64,000 nucleotides of DNA, taken from Catalinimonas alkaloidigena. GTDB lineage: Bacteria > Bacteroidota > Bacteroidia > Cytophagales > Cyclobacteriaceae. The translations under genes were made by a program, and so were the position numbers. The stretch covers positions 1,121,001 to 1,185,000 of the forward strand of contig NZ_JAQFIL010000001.1 of assembly GCF_029504655.1 (NCBI RefSeq), written 5' to 3'. Below the pieces are notes generated by a model that had not been told where the DNA came from, did no database searches, and saw only the letters and a program-made list of their open reading frames with translations. Below, in pieces: positions 7,285 through 16,612 of this stretch. How positions within the stretch are numbered: position 1 is the first letter of the stretch; every line of letters starts with the position of its first letter.

Positions 7285-9975
7285 CTAACTTTCTTTTTTT
7301 TGGATGTCCTGCTTTACGAGCTCTTCTAATGTAGCATCATCTTCCATTTCCAAAAGAAGGTTTGCAATAAGGGCTGTCCACCCCGTTTGATGTGACGCCC
7401 CCAAGCCCTGTCCGGTATCACCATCAAAAAATTCGTAAAAAAGGTGATGGTTCTTAAAGTGTGGATCCTCAATATATTGCCGGTACGAGTGATTGGTGTG
7501 GTACCGAAACTTCCCTTCATCATCTCTTTCAAATATTCTCAACAGTCTTTTACTCAGTTCGTTAGCAATTTGCTTTAGGTTGAGCTTTGTGCCTGAGCCG
7601 GTAGGGAATTCATATACGTAAGAGGAGCCATAAAACTTGTAATATTTGCGTAAAGACTGGATAATCAGGTAATTAAGAGGTAGCCAGATAGGACCTCTCC
7701 AGTTGGAGTTGCCGCCAAACATACTGCTGCTGCTTTCACCTGCTTCATATTGAATTACATGTTTACCATGATGCTCAAAAATAAAAGGGTTTTCTTTATG
7801 ATGCTTAGACAAGGAACGTATACCATAATCAGATAAAAATTCATCTTCATCCAGTAAGCGCTTGAGCAGTTGCTCTAACCGGTAAGCCCTGAGTACAGAA
7901 AATAGATATTCATTTTTTTCATTCTTTTCTTCAATTCTGGAGATAAGCGATGCCAGGTCAGGGCGGGTACGGATAATGTTGATTGCGCGGGTTTTAAACT
8001 CATACAGGTGGTCAAAGGCACTCTTATTGAAGATTTCAACGGCAAAAAGAGGGATGATACCTACCAGCGAACGAACCTTAAGTCGCTGCGTGCTACCGTT
8101 CTCCATTTGTATCACATCATAATAAAAAGCATCTTCCTCATCCCACAAAGAGATATCTTTCTCACCTATGTGGTGCATAGCCCAGGCAATATTCAGAAAA
8201 TGACGGAAAAATTTTGCGGCAGACTCTTCGTAAGCATTATTGTGCTTAGCCAGTTCCAAAGACATCCTCAGCATATTAAGGGCAAACATCGCCATCCAGC
8301 TGGTAGCATCTGCCTGCTGCATTTTTCTGATGCCGGGCGGCATTTGGTTACGGTCAAAAACACCAATATTGTCAAGGCCTAAAAAACCGCCTTCAAATAA
8401 ATCAATTCCGTTAACATCTTTTTGGTTGACCCACCAGGTAAAATTCATCAGGAGCTTCTGAAAGGCTCTTTCCAGGAAGTCCCAATCGGGAATACCGCTC
8501 TTTTGTTTATCCTTTTCATATACTTCCCATACTGCCCATGCATGCACGGGAGGGTTTACGTCGCTGAAGTTCCATTCATAGGCGGGAATCTGCCCGTTAG
8601 GGTGCATATAGTACTCGCGTAGCATCAGTTGGAGTTGTTCCTTGGCAAAGTCTGGGTCAACCTGAACAAATGAAGTAGCATGGAAAGCCAGGTCCCAAGC
8701 TGCATACCAGGGGTACTCCCACTTATCGGGCATTGATATGATGTGACGATTGGTAAGGTGCTGCCAGTTAAAGTTTCTTTTATCAAGACGAAAAGGAGGC
8801 TCATCACCAGGTTCTCCAAATAGCCATTTGAATACGTCCAGGTAATAGAACTGCTTGGTCCAGAGTAACCCTCCCAAGGCATTTCTTAATAGTTTTTGGT
8901 GTGCATTTTTTAAATGAGGCGGAGAAAGCTCTTTATAGTACGCTTCACTTTCAAATCTTCTTTGCTGAAATATTTGGTCAAAATCTTTCCAGGGAATATC
9001 CAAACGTTGCTTGCTGAGGCGTACTTTAAAAGTATGCGATTTTCCTGAAGGTATATTTGCCTTAAACCAAATCGCAGCTTTGGTGCCTTTCTTCTCCGGA
9101 TTTACAGATTTACTACCGAGTGTAACATGGTCATTGATCCCATCTTTTACCCAGGGATGTTTATTTTTGGTATTGTAGATGCGTAAGTCATTGCTCTCAT
9201 TTTCACAAAATAACTGCTTGCCTCCATGATGATGCAGATAATAGCTGCCATTTCTGCTGGAGTTAGCCAGTATACAAGAAGGTGAAACTGCTTTGAGCTT
9301 GGGTTTCTGATAGCGCTTGTTATGCTTCCAGTAATTTCTGAACCAGAGGTGAGGGAGTACGTGTATGGGAGCTGCTTCAGGGCCGCGATTATGCACTGTG
9401 ATTTTCATCAGCACATCATCTACTCCAGCTTTGGCGTATTCAATATAACAATCAAAGTAACGGTTATCCTCAAAAGCATCGGTGTCCAGTAGTTCATACT
9501 CAGGCTGCGTGCGATCTCGCTGATTAGCCTCAATTAATTCATCGTAAGGAAATGCCGACTGAGGGTATTTATAAAGATATTTGCAGTAAGAATGAGTAGG
9601 GGAGGACTCCTGATGAAAGTAAAGTTCTTTTACATCTTCACCGTGATTGCCCTGCTGATTAGTGAGGCCAAAAAGCCTTTCTTTGATAATAGTATCTTTC
9701 CCGTTCCAGAAGGCGGGTGCGAAACAAAGAATTTGCTGCAAATCACAAAACCCGGCAATAGCTTCTTCCCCCCAACGATAAGCGATGCTACGTGCCTGAT
9801 CATGTGAAATGCATCCCCATGCATTGCCATCAATGCTGTAATCTTCGCGTACAGTACCCCACTGTCTTTCAGTTATATAAGGTCCCCACTTTTTCCATTG
9901 TCTGTTTTCAGCCGAGTCAAGCAGACGTTCTTTTTCAATACTGATTTTAACATTATGCTTCCGGCTGTCCGTCAT
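7285..9975 (-). CDS. GH63-type (MGH1-like) glucosidase
   Basis: An 896-residue protein without a signal peptide, so probably cytoplasmic. The N-terminal beta-rich region begins RQWKKWGPYITERQWGTVRE, and the C-terminal half is an (alpha/alpha)6 barrel. Diagnostic segments are WEYPWYAAWDLAFHA (containing the likely catalytic aspartate), GGFLGLDNIGVFDR, SSSMFGGNSNWRGPIWLPLN and a C-terminal HQTGWTALIA. This combination is typical of bacterial proteins assigned to GH63 (mannosyl-oligosaccharide glucosidase clan GH-G), which act on alpha-glucosides such as glucosylglycerate- or trehalose-like substrates. The exact substrate is not predictable. The gene is monocistronic, with a 420-base AT-rich upstream region. 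Confidence 0.88.
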   Translation of the reverse strand: MTDSRKHNVKISIEKERLLDSAENRQWKKWGPYITERQWGTVREDYSIDGNAWGCISHDQARSIAYRWGEEAIAGFCDLQQILCFAPAFWNGKDTIIKERLFGLTNQQGNHGEDVKELYFHQESSPTHSYCKYLYKYPQSAFPYDELIEANQRDRTQPEYELLDTDAFEDNRYFDCYIEYAKAGVDDVLMKITVHNRGPEAAPIHVLPHLWFRNYWKHNKRYQKPKLKAVSPSCILANSSRNGSYYLHHHGGKQLFCENESNDLRIYNTKNKHPWVKDGINDHVTLGSKSVNPEKKGTKAAIWFKANIPSGKSHTFKVRLSKQRLDIPWKDFDQIFQQRRFESEAYYKELSPPHLKNAHQKLLRNALGGLLWTKQFYYLDVFKWLFGEPGDEPPFRLDKRNFNWQHLTNRHIISMPDKWEYPWYAAWDLAFHATSFVQVDPDFAKEQLQLMLREYYMHPNGQIPAYEWNFSDVNPPVHAWAVWEVYEKDKQKSGIPDWDFLERAFQKLLMNFTWWVNQKDVNGIDLFEGGFLGLDNIGVFDRNQMPPGIRKMQQADATSWMAMFALNMLRMSLELAKHNNAYEESAAKFFRHFLNIAWAMHHIGEKDISLWDEEDAFYYDVIQMENGSTQRLKVRSLVGIIPLFAVEIFNKSAFDHLYEFKTRAINIIRTRPDLASLISRIEEKNEKNEYLFSVLRAYRLEQLLKRLLDEDEFLSDYGIRSLSKHHKENPFIFEHHGKHVIQYEAGESSSSMFGGNSNWRGPIWLPLNYLIIQSLRKYYKFYGSSYVYEFPTGSGTKLNLKQIANELSKRLLRIFERDDEGKFRYHTNHSYRQYIEDPHFKNHHLFYEFFDGDTGQGLGASHQTGWTALIANLLLEMEDDATLEELVKQDIQKKES

Positions 9976-10299
9976 ATTTGGAAAAATATTACTTTAAAGA
10001 GTAAATCAATCAAATATTGTTAAAAATAACAAATAATATGCATATTTTATTTTTTATTACAATAAAATATTTTGTATGGGTTGTGGACGACTGGTGCTAA
10101 CTATCAGTTTACTCAGATGAAGTGGAAGCTTTAGTATTGGAATTGTGTAGCACAGGTTTTAGCAAAGCTTTTAGTATTCTTAAGTGATGCTGAAACAAGG
10201 GAAGGTTCTGGAAATTATTTCAAATTTCTATGAAGAGAACAAGCATTTGTATGATGCCAATAAGCATTATAAAAAAGTAGAGCCAGTTAACAGCTAGGA
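9976..10299. other. Intergenic region with no recognisable gene
   Basis: The part nearest the glucosidase is very AT-rich and presumably holds its promoter. Between about 10070 and 10295 short open stretches exist in plus-strand frames (for example MLKQGKVLEIISNFYEENKH starting at 10187). I could not assign them to a family with confidence. They may be the decayed end of a gene. Confidence 0.4.
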
Positions 10300-10302
10300 C
10301 AA

Positions 10303-10338
10303 AAAAAACACGGCCTCAAAAATATTGAAGCCGTGTTT
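10303..10338 (-). terminator. Intrinsic terminator of the GPKAKN-repeat protein gene
   Basis: On the minus strand AACACGGCTTCAA, a 4-base loop region and TTGAGGCCGTGTT form a 13-bp stem (one G-U pair), followed by a run of T. It lies about 60 bases past the stop of the leftward small secreted protein gene. Confidence 0.8.
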
Positions 10339-10396
10339 GAATCAAATTAACGTAATGTATTCTGTCAGTTACTTGCTTATGAAATCTTAATCATTA

Positions 10397-10750
10397 CTAA
10401 TGATTTATGCTGTCTTCTCTACTGGCAATTGTCTTTATCTCCTGTCTTTTTATCTCCCAGGGCCTGGTGTTTTTTGCTTTAGGTCCGGTTACTTTTGCGC
10501 GGGTAGTTGAAACATCCACCAGTTGGGCATTTTCAATCACTTCCGGCGTATTTCTCCAGGGTTTCTGATTTTTTGCCGCAGGTCCTTTGGGAGCAACTTC
10601 TGAAGTAAATAGTATAGCAGACTTACTATCTTCATGCTTCCAGTGCTTATAATTTTTAGCCTTCGGCCCTTTCAGGTCATTCCTACTCTGAGCCATGCTC
10701 ATCGTACTCAACAATATTCCGGCAAATAATAATATACTTAGTTTTTTCAT
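10397..10750 (-). CDS. Small secreted protein with three GPKAKN(x)2PW repeats
   Basis: From the ATG at 10750 the product has 117 residues (an upstream ATG at 10777 would add nine). MKKLSILLFAGILLSTMSMAQ is a clear signal peptide with a typical Ala-Gln end. The mature protein of about 95 residues carries three copies of a short motif: KGPKAKNYKHW, KGPAAKNQKPW and TGPKAKNTRPW, spaced by 25-35 residues. It is otherwise polar, lysine-rich and without cysteines or obvious domains. I do not recognise a characterised family. Regular spacing of a Gly-Pro-Lys/Ala and Trp motif suggests a repeated binding element for a partner at the envelope. It is followed by a strong terminator and sits downstream of the two-component pair. 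Confidence 0.7.
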   Translation of the reverse strand: MKKLSILLFAGILLSTMSMAQSRNDLKGPKAKNYKHWKHEDSKSAILFTSEVAPKGPAAKNQKPWRNTPEVIENAQLVDVSTTRAKVTGPKAKNTRPWEIKRQEIKTIASREDSINH

Positions 10751-10852
10751 GATGTAAATCTTTGTATCGTTTGTCAAGTAATTATACGCTTTAAATAACG
10801 CTTTGCAGCTCTAAAAAATATGGTAATTATTTATCCGTATTTATACGGATGC

Positions 10853-11482
10853 TCAGATAAGTTTAAGGTGTGCTGCTTTTTTGATCAGTTCCGCAGTGTT
10901 TTGTACTTTCAGCTTTTTCATCATGTTTACCCGGTGGGTCTCTACAGTACGGGTACTAACAAAGAGCTGGTCTGCTATTTCTTTTGTCGTTTTTCCATTT
11001 GAGACGAGTTTGAGCACTTCCCTTTCTCTTTTGGACAAATTCTTGTGAGGCTCGCCTTCCATAGCCATATTACCAATCATCAATTGAGAAATCTCCTCAT
11101 TAAAATGTTTTTTACCTTCAAATACATTGTGGATAGCTTCAATAAGCTCTTTTTCATCAGCATTTTTAAGTAAGTAACCATATGCTCCGTTTCTTACCGC
11201 TTTTACTACATATTGCCCCTCAGCATGCATGGTAAGTACGATAAACCTGATATTAGGATGGCTGTCATTAGCTTTAAGAATAGTCTCAAGACCATCCGTC
11301 TCTCCCAATGAAATATCAATCAATACTACATGAGGCTGCTTGGATTTCAGGGCATGAAAAAGCTCTTTGGCGGAAGAAGCTTCGCCGATCACATCTATGT
11401 CTTCATCTTTACTGAGCAAAGACACAATCCCCCCCCTAAACAATTGGTGATCGTCCACGATCATGATTTTAATAAAGGCCAT
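10853..11482 (-). CDS. NarL/FixJ-family response regulator
   Basis: A 209-residue two-domain regulator. The receiver domain (residues 1-120) shows the acidic pocket VDDHQLF, phosphoacceptor VVLIDISLGETDG, the switch threonine in VLTMHA and lysine in LLKNA. The C-terminal LuxR-type HTH reads LSKREREVLKLVSNGKTTKE then VSTRTVETHRVNMMKKLKV. The gene starts directly after the stop of the sensor kinase gene, so the two are made together and form a phosphorelay pair. Its targets are unknown. The divergent CBM9/GH43 genes and the small secreted protein gene downstream are the nearest candidates. Confidence 0.95.
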   Translation of the reverse strand: MAFIKIMIVDDHQLFRGGIVSLLSKDEDIDVIGEASSAKELFHALKSKQPHVVLIDISLGETDGLETILKANDSHPNIRFIVLTMHAEGQYVVKAVRNGAYGYLLKNADEKELIEAIHNVFEGKKHFNEEISQLMIGNMAMEGEPHKNLSKREREVLKLVSNGKTTKEIADQLFVSTRTVETHRVNMMKKLKVQNTAELIKKAAHLKLI

Positions 11483-13204
11483 TTAAAAAGGAATTTCAAC
11501 TTCTATACTGGTACCATTTGCGTCTGAGTAGATTACCAGACTGCCATCTACCAGTCTGGCACGCTCCCTCATGTTTCTCAGTCCATTGCCTGGAAGTACC
11601 GTACTCTGATCAAAGCCGGAGCCATTGTCAGAAATGAACAGACTGACATGTTCATCAAACTCTGTCAGAGAAAGTCTGATTTCAGTAGCCTGAGCATGTC
11701 TAATCGCATTGTTAAGTGCTTCCTGAGCGATACGGTACAGCACTATATTTACTTTCTGAGGGATTTTAGATTCTTCAAGTGTATCTTGATTATAACGAAT
11801 ATCAAGGGGTGAACTCTGATCAAGTTGTATCACCAGGTTCTTAATGGCCTCGCCGGCACCAAAGTCTTCCAGTACGCTGGGCATAAGATTGTTGGCCATA
11901 CGCCGGGTTTCTGTTATGGTATCATCCAGCGTTTTCAGTAATTGCTTTTTGTGAGTTTCTTCAAGAGGTATGGCCTGTATTGAAAGTCTCAGGCTGGTAA
12001 GCAGGGGGCCTAGCCCGTCGTGAATCTCTTTAGACAATCTGGAGCGTTCCTGTTCCTCACCATTAATGATTGACTGCTGATTTTCTTTCAGTAACCTTTC
12101 TTCATTTTTCTGGTAGTCTCTGAGTTTTTGTTTCATCTGCAAAAGCGCAGCCCCCAGGGTATCCTCTTCACTGAGTAGTTGATAGTTGGCGCTGAAATTC
12201 CCTTCGCCTATCCTTCCTGCAAATTCTATAGTTTGTTGTAATGCAGTAGTGAGCTTATCCAAAGCCCTGAACATGCCGCCAATTTCGTCATTTCTGTCTA
12301 CATCTTTCTGTGGCTCAAGAATAACTCCTCTGGACATTGTGTTGAGGTATTGTTCCATTCTGAGTATAGGCTTCACCAGTAGCCTCGCCAGTTGGTATGA
12401 CGCCAGAAGCACAAAAGCCAGCATGATGACCAGCATAATGTAAAAATTTCTTCTCAGGCTTTTCAAGGGAAATAGGGCTTCCTGATAATCAATTTCTGAG
12501 AGAATAACCCATTCCAGTCCATTGATGGCTATCTTTTCAAAGGCACTAAATACAGAGACCCCTCTGTAGTCCAATATAATGCCTTCTCCTGTTTCCCCTC
12601 TCAGAGCTCTAACTGCTCCTGAAGTCCTGGCCAGTATCGTTGTGGGGTTTTTGTCAGGAAAAAAACGAGATGTGCTACGCATAGTATAGTCTTCACCTAC
12701 CAGGTAAGACTCACCGCTTTGTCCTAAGCCGGTTCTTTCCAGCAAAATAGATTGTATTTCAGTTAATGTGTCAATACAAACCAAATATTGACCTGAGTTA
12801 TACGCCATAAACGCAAGCGTAGCAAAGCCTTCATCATTCTCCGGGCTTAAGTCCTTGATAAATATATTGCCCTGATTAAGTGTGTCAGGTAGCGTTAGTT
12901 CATATGAATTAATATGCACTGAGCCTGGACTCTTTAAATAAACTACTGAATTAAAAAACTGCTGATTATAGGTTGAATCTGATTGAGCAAGCAGGTGTTT
13001 TATAGCCTCCACGCGGCTGTTGATTACATTTTCTATTTGAACCACTTTAAGTTTTTTGACCGAAGAAAGCTGGAGCAGTACCCGCTCTTTGAGTGCTATT
13101 TCAAACTGTAGATAGAATAAGGTGCTGAAGATTCCGATCACAATACAGGAGAGGGCGGTCATCACCAGGGCCAGCTTATTTTTTATCCTTACATGTCGGA
13201 ACAT
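11483..13204 (-). CDS. NarX/DegS-type sensor histidine kinase with extracellular sensor and HAMP
   Basis: A 573-residue membrane kinase. There is an N-terminal TM helix (about residues 13-31) and an extracellular region of about 220 residues with cache-like features (GESYLVGEDYTMRS, FSAFEKIAINGLEWVILSEI). A second TM helix lies at about 254-272, followed by a HAMP linker, a coiled coil and the HisKA_3 box EERSRLSKEIHDGLGPLL with phosphoacceptor His near residue 393. The HATPase domain has N-box RIAQEALNNAIRHA, G1 box DNGSGFD and G2 box GNGLRNMRERA. Architecture and the adjacent LuxR-type regulator place it in the NarX/LiaS class. The ligand is unknown; the dCache-like domain suggests a small molecule. 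Confidence 0.93.
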   Translation of the reverse strand: MFRHVRIKNKLALVMTALSCIVIGIFSTLFYLQFEIALKERVLLQLSSVKKLKVVQIENVINSRVEAIKHLLAQSDSTYNQQFFNSVVYLKSPGSVHINSYELTLPDTLNQGNIFIKDLSPENDEGFATLAFMAYNSGQYLVCIDTLTEIQSILLERTGLGQSGESYLVGEDYTMRSTSRFFPDKNPTTILARTSGAVRALRGETGEGIILDYRGVSVFSAFEKIAINGLEWVILSEIDYQEALFPLKSLRRNFYIMLVIMLAFVLLASYQLARLLVKPILRMEQYLNTMSRGVILEPQKDVDRNDEIGGMFRALDKLTTALQQTIEFAGRIGEGNFSANYQLLSEEDTLGAALLQMKQKLRDYQKNEERLLKENQQSIINGEEQERSRLSKEIHDGLGPLLTSLRLSIQAIPLEETHKKQLLKTLDDTITETRRMANNLMPSVLEDFGAGEAIKNLVIQLDQSSPLDIRYNQDTLEESKIPQKVNIVLYRIAQEALNNAIRHAQATEIRLSLTEFDEHVSLFISDNGSGFDQSTVLPGNGLRNMRERARLVDGSLVIYSDANGTSIEVEIPF

Positions 13205-13353
13205 CAGACTTACTTATTCTGAAGGGGTTTGAGTAAAAAAACAAATGATTGACAAATGAAAGTGGACAAATCTATAATATTTGTGGAGAAATGTTTGGGA
13301 AAAAAGAATTTTGTTGAAATTTTTTAATGCTGATGAAATAAAAACTGTTTTGT

Positions 13354-13361
13354 TATTTTTG
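13354..13361 (+). promoter_or_regulatory. Possible Bacteroidota -7 box before the CBM9-like gene
   Basis: TATTTTTG fits the TAnnTTTG -7 consensus and ends 55 bases before the CBM9-like start codon. A TTG-containing upstream element exists, but spacing is longer than the usual 19-21 bases, so this is a weak prediction. Confidence 0.3.
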
Positions 13362-13416
13362 CATCCTTAAAATATTTTCTGATATACGACTCATGCGTTA
13401 AACACGCTCAACCTAT

Positions 13417-14499
13417 ATGCTGAGACATCTGACTTTTGTATTTACGCTCCTTATCTTCGCCAGCCCTATGCTACGGGCACAGTCACATATACCCACATTT
13501 GACCCCAAGCAGTACATTTGCTACCAAAGCCTTGATTCCCTGCTTATTGATGGCAAGTTGGATGAGGAAAGCTGGCAAAGTGCCGCCTGGACTGATGCCT
13601 TCATAGATATTCAGGGTGAGCATATGGCCGGGCCGAGGTTCAGAACCCGGGCGAAAATGCTGTGGGATGATCAGTATTTGTACATCGCTGCCTATCTGGA
13701 TGAGCCGCATGTCTGGGGCACGATTACCGAAAGAGATGCTGTCATCTTCCATGACAATGATTTTGAAGTATTTATTGATCCTGATGGAGATACACATTTC
13801 TATTACGAATTTGAGATGAATGCCCTCAATACCATCTGGGACCTGATGCTTACCGCGCCCTACCGTGATGATAAAAATGTGGTGCTCAATGCATGGGACA
13901 TTCGAGGTATCAAGACAGGAGTACATGTAGACGGAAGCCTGAATGATCCTAATGATACCGATCAGGGCTGGTCGGTGGAAATTGCCATGCCCTGGAAGGT
14001 ACTGCTTGAGAAGTCAGAAAGCAGAAAAATTCCTGCAGATGGTGAGTATTGGCGGATCAACTTCTCCCGAGTAGAATGGCAGATAGACATTACAGCTGAA
14101 GGCTATCAAAAGAAGATCAATCCTGATACTGGCAAGCCTTATCCCGAAGATAACTGGGTGTGGACATCACAGGAATACATCAATATGCACCGCCCCGAGA
14201 CATGGGGCTTCCTTGCCTTTTCAGATACTGAGGTTGGGCAGGGAACAGAAAGTTTTACCATACCTGAAGCAGAATATTTGAAATGGGAGCTGAGAAAAGT
14301 CTATTACCGGCAAAATGATTATTTTCAAGCCCATCACAAGTATGCGGATCGGCTAGAGGACCTGAATCTGGAAATCCCTGAGGGACATACGGTTGAAATC
14401 AACGCTCAGCCTACTTATTATGTAGCCCGTCTTAAAACTGCTGATGCGTCAAAAACATGGCTGATCAATGAAAAGGGCAAAGTTTGGAGTATTGAGTAG
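13417..14499 (+). CDS. Secreted CBM9-like carbohydrate-binding protein
   Basis: A 360-residue exported protein with signal peptide MLRHLTFVFTLLIFASPMLRA. Mature segments IDGKLDEESWQSAAWTDAF, TRAKMLWDDQYLYIAAYLDEP, FHDNDFEVFIDPDGD, YYEFEMNALNTIWDLML and GWSVEIAMPW follow the order seen in carbohydrate-binding family 9-like domains (PF06452 and relatives). This family is usually attached to or encoded near glycoside hydrolases, and here a GH43 gene begins 62 bases downstream on the same strand. A joint role in plant or algal polysaccharide use is therefore plausible. No catalytic domain is visible in the C-terminal third, which is charged and poorly conserved. The divergent sensor kinase gene lies 212 bases away. 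Confidence 0.85.
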   Translation: MLRHLTFVFTLLIFASPMLRAQSHIPTFDPKQYICYQSLDSLLIDGKLDEESWQSAAWTDAFIDIQGEHMAGPRFRTRAKMLWDDQYLYIAAYLDEPHVWGTITERDAVIFHDNDFEVFIDPDGDTHFYYEFEMNALNTIWDLMLTAPYRDDKNVVLNAWDIRGIKTGVHVDGSLNDPNDTDQGWSVEIAMPWKVLLEKSESRKIPADGEYWRINFSRVEWQIDITAEGYQKKINPDTGKPYPEDNWVWTSQEYINMHRPETWGFLAFSDTEVGQGTESFTIPEAEYLKWELRKVYYRQNDYFQAHHKYADRLEDLNLEIPEGHTVEINAQPTYYVARLKTADASKTWLINEKGKVWSIE

Positions 14500-14561
14500 T
14501 GTGTAGATGATAAGTGGTACATTTATTTTTTGTAAAATCATAAAGAGTTAATCTAAACCTG

Positions 14562-15610
14562 ATGCGCCAAACAGCACTAAACCTAAGTCTTAATGTATTG
14601 GTCAGTATATTTCTGATCACCTCATGTACCCAGCCCAGTCAGCAAAGCGAAAATGCAGAAACTGATACTGTGGCTGTATCAGGTAATCCTGTATTTGAAG
14701 GCTGGTATGCCGATCCAGAGGGAATCATCTTTGACGATCAATACTGGATATTCCCCACTTACTCCGCGCCATTTGAGGAGCAGGTGTTTATGGACGCTTT
14801 CTCTTCTCCTGATCTTGTCCACTGGACCAGGCACGAAAAAATTATAGATACCAGCCGGGTAAAATGGGCGCAGAAAGCTATGTGGGCTCCTGCGGTGGTG
14901 GAAAACAATGGGAAGTACTTCCTCTTTTTTGGTGCCAATGACATTCAGACTCCGGAAAGGCGCGGGTGGAAAGAGGGCGAGTCATTAACCTACGGGGCAT
15001 AGGTGTTGGGGTGGCAGATCAACCTCAGGGGCCGTATTCCGATTATCTGGGTGAACCATTAATTCCGGAGGTGCATAATGGCGCCCAGCCTATTGATCAG
15101 TTTGTGTTCAAAGATCAGGATGGCAAGCACTACCTGATCTATGGTGGCTGGGGGCATTGTAATATCGCACAGCTCAATCAGGATTATACCGGCTTTATCC
15201 CTTTTGAAGATGGTACTACTTTCAAGGAAATTACGCCTGATAGTTATGTGGAAGGGCCTTTTATGTTTATCAGAGATGGAAAATACTACTTTATGTGGTC
15301 GGAGGGCAACTGGACTGGCCCGGATTACAGTGTTTCTTATGCGATTGCCGACTCTCCCTTTGGTCCTTTTGAAAGAATAGGTACAGTTTTGCAGCAAGAT
15401 CCTGAGATTGCTACCGGAGCCGGGCATCATTCGGTGCTTCACCCTGAGGGAACAAACGACTGGTACATTGTATATCATCGCCGACCGCTGGGCAGAACGG
15501 ATGCCAACCATAGAGTTACCTGCATTGACCGCATGGAATTTGATGAAAACGGAATGATTCAGCCGGTCAGGATTACACAGGAAGGGGTGGTCGCTAATTC
15601 TTTAAGATAA
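14562..15610 (+). pseudogene. GH43-family glycosidase lipoprotein, split by a frameshift near 14950-15000
   Basis: The first frame (14562-15002) encodes a lipoprotein signal with lipobox LITSC, then VFEGWYADPEGIIFDDQYWI, DLVHWTRHEKI and AMWAPAVVENNGKYFLFFGAND. The second frame (open from before 14966 to 15610) continues as GIGVGVADQPQGPYSDYLG, NGAQPIDQFVFKDQDGKHYL, YVEGPFMFIRDGKYYFMWSEG and IVYHRRPLGR. Joined, they make one five-bladed GH43 enzyme of about 345 residues, including the WYADP acid region, the second blade aspartate and the EGPF glutamate. The frames overlap by only about 36 bases and differ by one base, so a single indel explains the break. It could be a real mutation, an assembly error or, less likely, programmed frameshifting. 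Arabinan or xylan side chains are typical GH43 substrates. Confidence 0.87.
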
Positions 15611-16054
15611 ATTAAGCCAAGAGATTTAGCAAAAGCCAGCTGAAATTATTGTGCAAAGCATGTTGCTTTTTTTGATGGTATGTTTGCCTACTGTATCTAA
15701 AATTTTTTTGAAGTCGATAATTATCTATACAAGAACGGGAAGGAACTGCCAAGCCGCCTCAAAAATCAGGTCAGTAAAGCTATCTCATACTTGTATCATG
15801 CTTACAGCCCCTCTCTGTAGGGCAAGATTGTTAGAATGCTAGGTGATGTAGTAAAGCCTGGATGTTTGATGTCAGCGCTGGTTCATTTCCCCTAATGATC
15901 GCCATGCAGGCTGTGGAATATGCAAACATGTTTTTACTTATCTTTGAAGAAGAAAGAAGCGATCAACTTCCGTAGATGGCATGCATTACGCGATAAGCAT
16001 TCCCTACAGGGCTCGGGACATAGGGGTTGCAAAAAAGCATGGAATAGCTTTAGC
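15611..16054 (+). other. Gene-free stretch, possible decayed coding sequence
   Basis: About 440 bases with no intact gene. A plus-strand frame around 15715-15810 reads NYLYKNGKELPSRLKNQVSK and then meets stops, which looks like coding remnant but could not be assigned. The open frame into the following GNAT gene extends back to 15920, but that part reads as non-coding. Confidence 0.35.
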
Positions 16055-16612
16055 ATGATAAAAACAGAACTACTTACTGCCAGGTTAAGCCTAAAAAAGC
16101 CGGTTTGGGAAGACATCATGTCTATTCATCATCTGCATTCACTGGCTGAAACCGATCAGTACAATACTTTGGGTATTCCTCAGCATGTAGAGGAAACAGA
16201 AAATGTTGTCAAAGAGTGGATACAGGCCTATGCGCAGGAACCCGTCAGCTATTATACTTTCGTAATTAGAGAAGTGAATATGAGTATTTCAGCATTTGTA
16301 GGGGTGATTGCGCTCAAATTGGGTAGCCCCAAATACAAAATTGCAGAAGTATGGTATAAAGTACTTCCCCAACATTGGGGAAAAGGCTATGCTACTGAAG
16401 CTTTGTTGTCGCTCATTGATTTTGGGTTTAAGGAACTCAAACTGCATCGTATAGAAGCAGGATGCGCAGTCGACAATCTGGCCTCCATCAGGGTGCTGGA
16501 AAAGGTGGGTATGCAGCGTGAGGGCAGGAAAAGAAAAATACTGCCTCTCAAAAGTGGTTGGTCAGACAATTATGGATATGCCATCCTTGAGGAAGACTAT
16601 ACTGGAAAGTGA
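16055..16612 (+). CDS. RimJ/RimL-type GNAT N-acetyltransferase
   Basis: About 185 residues from ATG 16055 (MIKTELLTARLSLKKP), chosen because homology-like sequence begins there. The GNAT fold is supported by TARLSLKKPVWED at the start, the acetyl-CoA loop region VLPQHWGKGYATEALLSLID and the C-terminal DNLASIRVLEKVGMQREGR typical of the RimJ/RimL subfamily (Acetyltransf_3, PF13302). These enzymes transfer acetyl from acetyl-CoA to N-terminal residues of ribosomal or other proteins, or to small amines. The target is unknown. It is a single gene flanked on both sides by stretches that seem degraded. Confidence 0.88.
   Translation: MIKTELLTARLSLKKPVWEDIMSIHHLHSLAETDQYNTLGIPQHVEETENVVKEWIQAYAQEPVSYYTFVIREVNMSISAFVGVIALKLGSPKYKIAEVWYKVLPQHWGKGYATEALLSLIDFGFKELKLHRIEAGCAVDNLASIRVLEKVGMQREGRKRKILPLKSGWSDNYGYAILEEDYTGK

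Noticed and set aside
8008..8622. Plus-strand open frames within the glucosidase gene
   Set aside because: They lie antisense to a gene with strong family motifs on the minus strand and show no domain or start context of their own.
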